64,000 nucleotides of DNA from Solimonas sp. (lineage in GTDB: Bacteria; Pseudomonadota; Gammaproteobacteria; Nevskiales; Nevskiaceae): assembly GCA_030149365.1 (NCBI GenBank), contig JASBRP010000037.1:30727-94726 (forward strand). The letters run 5' to 3'. The position numbers and the translations under genes are program-made. Shown here piece by piece: positions 56,066 through 64,000 of the stretch (position 1 is its first letter; every line of letters begins with the position of its first letter). The notes below the pieces were generated by a model. It ran no database searches. It was not told the DNA's origin and was given only the letters and a program-made list of their open reading frames with translations.

Positions 56066-56392
56066 TTAGGAGCCCGGGGCGTCGCCAACCCTCTCGCGCC
56101 CCCAAAGATAGAGCGCGAGGGGCCCCGACAAGGGAAGCCAAAGGATCATCATGGCTAGGTACAAAACGTATGCCAGTCCTCCGCGCTTCTGCATGACTGA
56201 CAGGAGCTTCCACGCACGAATCCAACCGAAGAATGCAACGAGCAGCAGAAGACAAAACGCAATAGCGAATGCCAAGTCCGTTTCAGGAGGGGGCTCCGCC
56301 CCAACAGGAACGGTCGATCCAACATAGATCGGAATACTTAGGCAAACGAGTGCAAGCGCGACGACACTTCGAAGGTATATTTTCAATTTCAT
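56066..56392 (-). CDS. Small membrane protein, paralogue 1 downstream of the RHS gene (candidate immunity protein)
   Basis: 108 residues with an N-terminal signal or helix (VVALALVCLSIPIYVG) and two further helices. FFGWIRAWKLLSVMQKRGGLAYVLYLAMMILWLPLSGPLALYLWGR matches its neighbour at 55646-55969 (shared W.AWKL, YLYL.MMI, PLSGPL). Its ATG follows the RHS stop with no gap (TAAATG), so the two are co-translated, as expected for a toxin-immunity pair. Confidence 0.78.
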   Translation of the reverse strand: MKLKIYLRSVVALALVCLSIPIYVGSTVPVGAEPPPETDLAFAIAFCLLLLVAFFGWIRAWKLLSVMQKRGGLAYVLYLAMMILWLPLSGPLALYLWGRERVGDAPGS

Positions 56393-59300
56393 TTAGCAAC
56401 CCACCGCTGCGCAGTAAATCTTATTGGTATCCACAGAGTAAGACGCTTCAAGTCCGGGACCAGAAATTGTGAGACCAAAGCTCACGCTCGAATCCGGATT
56501 CCAATTAGCATTTGTTTCTCGAATAGTCACTGACCTTATGTCAGTAGGAACCCATTTTCCATTTGTGTAGCCAATCCCGTCCCAACCTCCAAACGAAAGA
56601 CCATACGATTGACCCTTATACGTAAAGGTCACCACATTGATATCTAACGTTTGGTAAAAGCCAAGCCCATTTTCGTCCACGCCTATGCCGCCAGCAACCT
56701 TGGGGCCAAATGAAAATTCGCCAGGTCCAGCGGTGATCGTTCCGTGGAATGCCATCGCACCTCCCACTCGCACGGAGAAGGCACTAGCGTACTCCTTGGC
56801 TTTGATTGCAAAGGATTCTCCATACTCACGTGCCTTCTCAAGGAAGTGCTTTTCGTCATTGAAGGCCCGGGAGAAGGCACCGGTTACCGCTCCATTAGCA
56901 AACTTTCCTCCTCCCATGGCCGATGCAGTTCCACCGACAACTGCAGCTGCGGCAGTCCGTGCAACACTAATGCCGGAATTTCCGCGGTCGATCCTATCGA
57001 TACCGGGAGCAAAGGCTTGCGTGAATCCGCTCGCAAGAAATCCATGGCCGAACTTTCCGCCAGATGCCACGGATGACAATCCTCCAACCCCACCGTGAGC
57101 AATAACCTTCAAGAGACGTTGATCTGAAAGCATTCGATATCGACTGAATGCCTCACCCACTCCGAAGAACGCAAGCGCGGTCAGCCCACCCACCAGGCCT
57201 GCCTGCAAGTCACCTTGGCCCATAATGAGGCCGCCAAAGAATCCTCCAGCAAACTGCGCACCCCAGCTTCCAAGAAATGGCAACAACTCAGGGGCAAAAA
57301 CCGCGATAGCGATGGCAAGGAGTGGCCTCCACAAGCGCTTCAATTTCTTGAAGAGACTCTTTAGGAAGTATCCACTAGGGTCGGTGTACTTCAACGGATT
57401 ATTTTGAACGTAGCTGTATCGGTTCAATCCTTGTGTCGATGTCAAAGACTGAACATGCGGATCCGCACTAAGGAACCGCCCGGTTAGGGTGTCGTACACG
57501 CGGCCATTCATATGGATAAGCCCCATGGCGGCGATGTGTTCGTGCCCCGTGTAACCTCGCTGCAGAAGCGATTGCAATCCGCCAGGGGCTAAAAGACCCG
57601 GATCAATGATTCCCAAAGGCGTGATGTCAACTTGTCTCCCAAAAGGCTCGTAGTGATACCGTTTTGCAATTCGTCCTAGACTATCGGTGACTACATCGAT
57701 GCTGCCAAGCGCGTCCTGGTGATAATACTCTGCGCGCCGGACGCTCACCGATCCGGTGTCAACCACAATCCTGCTTCCCACCAGACGATCACCGGCCATC
57801 AGAAAATAACGATGTTCGGTCTGAACAGCCCCACCGCCCTGGCGGGTTGTGCGCTCGTAACCGCCAGGTACATATATCGTCAGGTTGTTGTTGTTGATTG
57901 CAGAGTCTGACTTACTGATCCGATTTCCATCCGGACCATACGTGTAGCTAACATTGCTGCCGTTTCCTACTAAGTTGATCGGACGATTATCCGAATCCCA
58001 GGAGAACGACCGAGCACCGCTACTCGTAATGTTGCCATTCGCGTCATGCACGAGCGCGCCGACCCCGCTAACATTGTTCAATCGCTTCCGCTGAAGAACG
58101 CCCTCCGTGACATAGGTGTAAGCACGCGAAACCCCATTCTCGCTAACGCTCGAGAAGTTACCGGCTGCATCGTATGCATAGACGAATGACTTGTTGAGCG
58201 GAACGCTCGAATCATTGTGCGAGATAGTGGCACTTGTCAGACGATCAAGCGCGTCGTAGCCGTAATTTGCCGTAAGGCCAATGTTAATATCCCAACGGCT
58301 ACGAACATTGTTCATCGCATCGTAGCTGTACCCAACGTCCTGTATCGTGCCGTCGCTAATCTCGCCCGTGCGAATGGTGAGCAACTGGCCTGTACCTGGA
58401 TCGTACTCACGGTTGGTAAACACACCATTTCCGTAGACCTCAACATTGGGTCGCCCTTCCGCATCTAGAGATCCCGCGCGCCACCACACAATGTAGTTGG
58501 GATCTGACAGACTCTTCTGAGCCATTGCCAGTTGCCGGCCGAATCGCGCCGCTGCGTCTTGCTTAACCTTGGCTTGAGCTTGGCGTTGGGCTGCTAATTG
58601 ACGATGCTGCTGCGCTTGCTGCTTTAAGGTGTTTATCTGACCCTGGACTGATGCCAACGCCTGGGTAATAAGAACTTGCGCCTGTTGAAGCTTGTCCGCC
58701 TCATTCGTCAAGAAAGCTTGAGCAATTGAATCCGCCACATCTGCAAATGCGGAGTCCGCAGCAGCTCGTTCGTTTAGCCCATTCGAGACTACGGTCAGAT
58801 AGCTGTTCCAATAGGTCGAGGAGTAATATGGATCCGCAATAAGATCGAGATAGAACTCCGCCACCTCAGAGTAATAGGCGGCTCGCCGATCGTATTCCTC
58901 CCCTAGGCTTGAAAACATCTCCGCATTTTCACGAAGCGTTTGGGCCTCATTACGTAGCGCAGTCACCTGCGCCTGAACATTTCCAGGCAGCACCGAAAGC
59001 GAGGCGATCTGCGACTCCGCCAGGACCGCGGCATTGAGCGAATCCAGAGCTTGTGTGTGCCAGTACAGTGCATCTGACTGATTCTGACTGATGATTGGCG
59101 TCAACTCACTGACTCGATCGGCGAGGCCGGCATCGTTGTACAGTTCGCCGCCCGTTTCCTTGGGGCTCCTTAGCGCTTCAAGGTATCCATTGGAATTGAA
59201 GACGTTCTCCGTTATGAAGCCCCCAGGCCGGGTGATCTTCCAAGGTCTATTCTGTTCATCGTACAGCGTAGCAATCGTGAATACCGATGCCGCCCCGGCC

Positions 59301-62300
59301 GCAGGAATTGTGGTGTCTACCTGGCTGACGAGAGACAGGGCATTGTAGGAAATGGATTGAATATAGCCCGTTGGTTCAGTGACGGAAGCTAGCAGACCAA
59401 TTCCATTTGCCGAAGTATCATAGGTCCAGATCGTCGGGTTCTGACTACCATGGTCATAGCGCTTAATCATGCGCCCAAGGACGTCATACTCCATTCTGAT
59501 CGTCTTTTGCTTGGCATCGGTTTGACGCTCAATTTCTCCAAAACTGTTGTAGCTATACGCCCAGTTTCCAGTTGCTGGGTCTGAGACGGCGATCTTGCGG
59601 CTATGAAGATCGTATTGAACTGTACTAATTTGTCCGACCGGATCAGTGGTCTTGATCAAATTACCAACACTGTCGTACTCATAGTTGGTGCTGGCACTGG
59701 TATTTCCCTCCTCCACACGCACGGTCTTTCCGAGTGCATTTCGATACTCGATTCGGGAAACGCCAGCGGCATTGGTAGCCGTTGAGCTGTGGCCATTGTA
59801 CGAGTAGCTGGTAACCGCACGACCGCCATCCGGGCCCGGCGCATCCAGTGAAGTGATGCGATTAAGCGCGTCGTACGTTGTCAAAACCTTTGGTGCTGAG
59901 TAGCGATCAAATGAAGGACGTCCCGCTTCCACCGTGCGTCCCTGTTCATCAAACCGGGTGTACTCAGACACGTATCGGCCGTCCAATGAGGCATGCGATT
60001 TTTCAATCGTACGGCCAAGCAGATCTTGGTGGGAAATAATCGAGCGCCCAGAAGAATCCGATTCGACGATGGTTGTCACGGCATTCGGCACCGTGCCACC
60101 GCTTGCCCAGCCATGACTGATCTTCTTCCAGACTTCGCTGCCAGAGAGGTTGTATGAAACCTTCCGCTTTACCCGACCAAAGGTGTCGTACTCCGTTAGC
60201 GTTCTTTGTCCATTGACGTCCACGGCCTCGACTACGCCACCATGCGCCAAGCTCAGATCTTGGCGGCTGCTGTGATTCAAGGCATTCAGGGTTTCCGCGC
60301 GCAGTCGATCGCCCTGGATTGAATAGGTTGTCTTTGTTGTCCTGACGGGTAACGCCACACCCTGGCTATCGAAGCCCGACACGGAAACCTGCGACTTATT
60401 GCCCCAGGCGTCATACTGATAGTCAGTGCGGAGATACCGCGGAGTTCCAACGGCGTCGGGCTCGACAACTTCACTGGTCAATAGGCCGGTTGATTGGTCA
60501 TAGATGAATGACGCCGACTTCGCTATTGGTGAGGCCCAAGATGACTCGTGAAGAACATCGGAGCGAGTAAGGCGGCCGAGATTCCAAACAAGAAATTGGT
60601 TGGTGTATGTGTTTGTCGTAGTGACCCGCGACCATGTCGTTAAGGGCGCCTGACCATCCCGCGTCGTTGTTACAAGTTTGCCGAAGTTTCCGTATGCATC
60701 CACTTGCTGCTGGAGTGTTGTCGTTTCGACAAGCGGTGCACCAAGCAAGTCGTAGTTGGTTTCCGTAGTGGCGCTTGCGTAAGGGAACTTCGTCGATGGC
60801 GTCGGATCACTGGCCAGATAGAAGTTCACCCGACGCTCGACGAGCGTTCCGTTCGACAGATGCCGCTCCAGCCTCTTAATCATTCCGCTAAACGGGAACT
60901 CCGTCATGTACTGGGTGACTTCATAGTCTCCAGTTAGCAAGTCCCGAGTCGTTTCGTACTCGAATCCCTGAGGGCCACGACCAGCGGTGTTTATGTAGAA
61001 ATTTACATAGCTATATCGTGTTCCACGCATATCCTCAGGCGCGCCGGCGCCATGCGATGTTTGGACCTCAAAGACAAGCTGCACTGGAATAGACGTGTTG
61101 ATATTAGGCCATTGGGTCGCAGGGCCCTTTGTGTATACCGCTTCATCAGTCGCGGGCAGGTACGAGATGGATACAAGAGCTCCCGTTCCTGAACGAATTC
61201 GGCTTATTGCCAGTGGAGTGACCTGATGTTCCATCGAGTAAGCGCTAGCTGCACTCGTTGCAACAGTGGTCTTGAACATAGCCGCATTTCCACCTGCGGC
61301 ATCCGTTGAAAGGATGTCTTGGAGGCCATCCCCGTTAAAATCCGCCGACCAGAACTTCCGATAGGAGGCATTGTTGGAACTCGCTACACTAAGTTCCCTA
61401 AATACATATGTGCTGCTTGAGGTCGGCATGTACGCGACCAGTTGATTCGCCAGAATCGTGACAATATCTGTACGCCCATCCCCGTTAAAATCCCCCGTCC
61501 AAGTGTTATCAGGGAAGTAGAACTGATGGGATGAGACGTTGTATGTGGGTGCTGGCGTCCCAGGACGTTCGCTGGCGGGGCGAACAGTATTGATCACATT
61601 GCTTGAGCTGCAATATGCAAATTCAATGTGGCCATCGCCGTCAAAGTCGCCTATCCACCGCAGCTTAGAGTTACCGCTAATTGTGGCTCCAAAGACCCAG
61701 CTGAAAGTCTTCGTTAGTGGGTTAGTGATAATGAACCAGAGCTGGCTTCCAGAAACCGTGGCAAAGTCCATTACCCCGTCACTATTGAAATCTCCCGCAT
61801 AAGTTGCCCCGGCCCCACCCCAGGAGGCGCCGCTGACATTCGGATGAGACCACGTCTGGGCTGTGAATGTGGTGCCGGTGGAGATATGCACCCTTACTGA
61901 AGTGCCCGTGAATGCCACTAGGTCCATCCGGCCATCGCCGTTCATATCGGCTGCAAAAAGGCGCTCCGAGGGCCCCCAAGCCGAACTGGTGGTCGTAGTG
62001 GTATAACCGACGAAGGCACTATCTCGAACCTGCTTAAGCAGGATATTCGACCCGGATATGCCGACGATATCGGTGCGTCCATCACCATCGAAGTCGCCGT
62101 ATCGGATCCATTTCGAATCAGGCAGATCAATGCCGACCGAGTAGGGATTTGCATTGAAGTTTCCGTCAGCGCGGCCTAATTTTATTTCGACGTTCGTGCC
62201 ATTGGGCGAGGCAAGGTCCGCTCGTCCGTCGCCATTGAAGTCTCCCATTGAACGATAGGCCTCGGCACCCCAAGGACCAGGTATCGAGACGGATTTGCTG

Positions 62301-63283
62301 GCGAGTCCCACTGCGGTGTCGTTCCAATCGAATCGAGTCGCTGGAACACAGTCCGTCATCTGCGCCCCTGCACATTCTTGAATCGATGTGAGCAGTGATG
62401 CGCCCGAACGGGCTGATTGCGCATATCCGAAGGAGTAGCTCCGAATCAGATTGCCTTGGACACGCATCTCGATCCGGTCGAGTCGCTTTCTACGCTCTAC
62501 CCTTCGCTGCACTGCGGCATAGTGTCGGATGTCCTGGCGGTCCGAGTAGAGAAACCGGACCGAAGCTAAGGGAGCACCGCCGGTTGGATTTCCGGTGTAC
62601 TGAATTTCCGATATCAGCGTTTCCGCTGTATCGGACGAAGCCGGCATCGTTAGAGGGGGCCTTTGGTAGGAGAAGGTAATGTAGTTTCCGGCGGCGTCTT
62701 CGATACGGTCTGCCATCCATGCAAACGCCGTAGTGGTTCCGGACAGGGTAGAGCGTGATGCTGCCGTGCTTCCGTAGGTAATCGTCTGCGCGGACTTCGT
62801 CTTAACTGTGAACGACTCGGGACCGCTCGACAGGTACGTCCAACCATTCGCAATGATTCTTGCGAACGAATCGATCTCGGTGCGCATCACGAGCTGAGTA
62901 GTGCCGTAGCTTCCACCGGTTCGTACCAGCCGCTGACCATCTAAGCAGAATCTCTTATCTGCATTGGCCGTGTTAAGGGAGACAGGTGAGAACTCATTCT
63001 CCTGAGCTACCGTCTTCGCGCAAAGGGAAATGGAAGATAGGCCGGAAATTGACCAGCCTTGTCCAAGGGGGCCATCTCCCGCGTGGCTGCTATAGCTTAA
63101 AGAGAGTTCCGGTTGCATCTCTCCGAGGCCGGGGGGCAAGGAGAGGGGAATGGTGTATGTAGCCGCACCACGCTGGACGGCAAACTGCCCTGCCGTTTCT
63201 CCTGCAATATCCGCGTTCGCCGGGAGTGTTGAGAATGCTGTGAGGACGGCGATGGCCGTAAATAGGACGTTCTGCTTTTTCAC
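56393..63283 (-). CDS. Giant SpvB/FG-GAP/RHS-repeat secreted protein
   Basis: 2296 residues from GTG 63283. Signal peptide 1-24 (ending PANADIAG), then an SpvB-like domain (about 25-330; GAATYTIPLSLPPGLGEMQPELSLSYSS, GPLGQGWSISGLSSI). Seven FG-GAP/VCBS calcium repeats of GDFNGDGRADLA type follow (about 340-700), then RHS/YD repeats. A long helical insertion (about 1400-1600, Gln/Ala-rich) interrupts the shell. The RHS core ends NRYSYVQNNPLKYTDPSGYF at 1973. The C-terminal part has a glycine-rich hydrophobic block (about 1985-2025), two GGKF repeats and a unique 153-residue tip (2144-2296). The N-terminal Sec signal differs from T6SS RHS effectors and fits surface-anchored or Tc-like forms. 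The tip family is not recognised. Confidence 0.88.
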   Translation of the reverse strand: MKKQNVLFTAIAVLTAFSTLPANADIAGETAGQFAVQRGAATYTIPLSLPPGLGEMQPELSLSYSSHAGDGPLGQGWSISGLSSISLCAKTVAQENEFSPVSLNTANADKRFCLDGQRLVRTGGSYGTTQLVMRTEIDSFARIIANGWTYLSSGPESFTVKTKSAQTITYGSTAASRSTLSGTTTAFAWMADRIEDAAGNYITFSYQRPPLTMPASSDTAETLISEIQYTGNPTGGAPLASVRFLYSDRQDIRHYAAVQRRVERRKRLDRIEMRVQGNLIRSYSFGYAQSARSGASLLTSIQECAGAQMTDCVPATRFDWNDTAVGLASKSVSIPGPWGAEAYRSMGDFNGDGRADLASPNGTNVEIKLGRADGNFNANPYSVGIDLPDSKWIRYGDFDGDGRTDIVGISGSNILLKQVRDSAFVGYTTTTTSSAWGPSERLFAADMNGDGRMDLVAFTGTSVRVHISTGTTFTAQTWSHPNVSGASWGGAGATYAGDFNSDGVMDFATVSGSQLWFIITNPLTKTFSWVFGATISGNSKLRWIGDFDGDGHIEFAYCSSSNVINTVRPASERPGTPAPTYNVSSHQFYFPDNTWTGDFNGDGRTDIVTILANQLVAYMPTSSSTYVFRELSVASSNNASYRKFWSADFNGDGLQDILSTDAAGGNAAMFKTTVATSAASAYSMEHQVTPLAISRIRSGTGALVSISYLPATDEAVYTKGPATQWPNINTSIPVQLVFEVQTSHGAGAPEDMRGTRYSYVNFYINTAGRGPQGFEYETTRDLLTGDYEVTQYMTEFPFSGMIKRLERHLSNGTLVERRVNFYLASDPTPSTKFPYASATTETNYDLLGAPLVETTTLQQQVDAYGNFGKLVTTTRDGQAPLTTWSRVTTTNTYTNQFLVWNLGRLTRSDVLHESSWASPIAKSASFIYDQSTGLLTSEVVEPDAVGTPRYLRTDYQYDAWGNKSQVSVSGFDSQGVALPVRTTKTTYSIQGDRLRAETLNALNHSSRQDLSLAHGGVVEAVDVNGQRTLTEYDTFGRVKRKVSYNLSGSEVWKKISHGWASGGTVPNAVTTIVESDSSGRSIISHQDLLGRTIEKSHASLDGRYVSEYTRFDEQGRTVEAGRPSFDRYSAPKVLTTYDALNRITSLDAPGPDGGRAVTSYSYNGHSSTATNAAGVSRIEYRNALGKTVRVEEGNTSASTNYEYDSVGNLIKTTDPVGQISTVQYDLHSRKIAVSDPATGNWAYSYNSFGEIERQTDAKQKTIRMEYDVLGRMIKRYDHGSQNPTIWTYDTSANGIGLLASVTEPTGYIQSISYNALSLVSQVDTTIPAAGAASVFTIATLYDEQNRPWKITRPGGFITENVFNSNGYLEALRSPKETGGELYNDAGLADRVSELTPIISQNQSDALYWHTQALDSLNAAVLAESQIASLSVLPGNVQAQVTALRNEAQTLRENAEMFSSLGEEYDRRAAYYSEVAEFYLDLIADPYYSSTYWNSYLTVVSNGLNERAAADSAFADVADSIAQAFLTNEADKLQQAQVLITQALASVQGQINTLKQQAQQHRQLAAQRQAQAKVKQDAAARFGRQLAMAQKSLSDPNYIVWWRAGSLDAEGRPNVEVYGNGVFTNREYDPGTGQLLTIRTGEISDGTIQDVGYSYDAMNNVRSRWDINIGLTANYGYDALDRLTSATISHNDSSVPLNKSFVYAYDAAGNFSSVSENGVSRAYTYVTEGVLQRKRLNNVSGVGALVHDANGNITSSGARSFSWDSDNRPINLVGNGSNVSYTYGPDGNRISKSDSAINNNNLTIYVPGGYERTTRQGGGAVQTEHRYFLMAGDRLVGSRIVVDTGSVSVRRAEYYHQDALGSIDVVTDSLGRIAKRYHYEPFGRQVDITPLGIIDPGLLAPGGLQSLLQRGYTGHEHIAAMGLIHMNGRVYDTLTGRFLSADPHVQSLTSTQGLNRYSYVQNNPLKYTDPSGYFLKSLFKKLKRLWRPLLAIAIAVFAPELLPFLGSWGAQFAGGFFGGLIMGQGDLQAGLVGGLTALAFFGVGEAFSRYRMLSDQRLLKVIAHGGVGGLSSVASGGKFGHGFLASGFTQAFAPGIDRIDRGNSGISVARTAAAAVVGGTASAMGGGKFANGAVTGAFSRAFNDEKHFLEKAREYGESFAIKAKEYASAFSVRVGGAMAFHGTITAGPGEFSFGPKVAGGIGVDENGLGFYQTLDINVVTFTYKGQSYGLSFGGWDGIGYTNGKWVPTDIRSVTIRETNANWNPDSSVSFGLTISGPGLEASYSVDTNKIYCAAVGC

Positions 63284-63687
63284 TTTTTGGACTCCACATC
63301 GTGCGCATCGGCCTTTAACGACGCGACAACTGCGTTATGTCCTTTTTCGCTCTGTATGACTTGAAGCTGCCGCACTCGCTCCAACTGAGGTTTGGTACTC
63401 GCGACTCTCCTCTGCGCCTCGGCAATCATTTCGGCAGATATCGCTGCCGGCGGAGGACCCAGCTTTTCGAGCGCTAGCCGATCCACTTCTTCGAGTCCCA
63501 GCACCTTCGACGTAGGTATTTTCTCTACATCGGAGCGATTGTCCTTCTTACCGGCTGAGCTCACACCCCCTCGAACAGAGTCCGGCGCCAAATGCATTAC
63601 TGCTGCGACAACTAGCATCGCTCCCAGAGAAATGGCGAACTGCTTCCTTCGCTTAAGAAGCCAAGTCGAGATACTGCGTGTTTGCAT
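63280..63687 (-). CDS. Single-helix membrane protein preceding the RHS gene
   Basis: 135 residues from ATG 63687. One membrane helix (about residues 17-34; FAISLGAMLVVAAVMHLA) is followed by a periplasmic helical region (LGLEEVDRLALEKLGPPPAAISAEMIAEAQRRVAS...QLERVRQLQVIQSEKGHNAVVASL). Its TGA overlaps the RHS GTG as GTGA. It may help export or anchor the RHS protein. An upstream in-frame extension to 63756 is less likely. Confidence 0.72.
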   Translation of the reverse strand: MQTRSISTWLLKRRKQFAISLGAMLVVAAVMHLAPDSVRGGVSSAGKKDNRSDVEKIPTSKVLGLEEVDRLALEKLGPPPAAISAEMIAEAQRRVASTKPQLERVRQLQVIQSEKGHNAVVASLKADAHDVESKK

Positions 63688-64000
63688 TGAAGAGCTCCAT
63701 CGAGGTGCCGGGATGCTCTTACAGTTTTGACCAGACTCAGGGACTCTTCCGATCAACGGGCGTCGTTAACGGATGAAGAAGAATCGGCGTGCTGATCACT
63801 AACGCGCCACCTAGATGAACTGAGGAAAAAGTCTCACTTCCTTCGTGCGTTCTGCACTAACAGCTTCGCTACATGGATTTTTTCGTCCATCGAAGTTGGG
63901 GCTTTCCTGGAAAAGCGATAATCATGTAGCCGCGCCTATTGGTGTCTATTCGAAGGCGAGCAAGGCTCAAAGGTAGAAGGGATCGGAATTCCATTCTGCG
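63688..64000. other. Upstream region of the RHS operon, no gene recognised
   Basis: The last 313 bases contain no frame with recognisable features. The promoter for the leftward RHS operon should lie here, but no clear -35/-10 pair stands out. Confidence 0.4.

Overview
The window is a high-GC proteobacterial chromosome segment carrying several AT-richer inserts. The backbone genes (metH, split pntAA/pntAB/pntB, rubredoxin plus rubredoxin reductase, a DUF1631 protein, MexAB-OprM-type efflux, a queuosine-precursor transporter) suit a gammaproteobacterium, perhaps of the Nevskiales/Solimonas type. That assignment is inference from gene content and base composition.

Layout. 1-4290: a leftward operon whose stop and start codons overlap. 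It encodes a ferredoxin reductase/2Fe-2S fusion, a MerR-type regulator, a diiron ferritin-like oxygenase, a transglutaminase-like gene with an in-frame stop, and a thioesterase that runs off the left edge. A 25-bp palindrome overlaps its promoter. 4596-11254: a recombinase-rich mobile element with three large tyrosine recombinases in overlapping frames, a coiled-coil protein and a complete AT-richer ttcA. Its right end sits in the chromosomal ttcA, of which only the first 54 codons remain. 11490-45380: ordinary backbone, with a VapBC pair, divergent tetR/RND efflux genes, a two-component pair and a large surface lipoprotein.

46213-64000 is an AT-richer island that starts directly after yhhQ. 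It holds a gene bracketed by two triplets of 10-bp iterons at exactly 20-bp spacing, a lipoprotein, an XRE regulator, a membrane/coiled-coil protein and an orphan excisionase-like gene. Next is a five-gene leftward operon: ribbon-helix-helix regulator, two-helix membrane protein, Hanks-type kinase, TPR protein and a protein with a RHIM-like amyloid motif. HipBA follows, then a 2296-residue SpvB/FG-GAP/RHS secreted protein with two tandem paralogous membrane proteins directly downstream.

The strongest candidate for an undescribed system is the kinase-TPR-RHIM operon (49728-53677). It combines a self-regulatory promoter, a kinase that keeps its catalytic residues, a repeat scaffold and a putative amyloid-triggered effector preceded by a 15-codon leader peptide. 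The second is the recombinase element that breaks ttcA while carrying a replacement copy that may be transcribed from the captured host promoter. The third is the RHS locus with duplicated candidate immunity genes.
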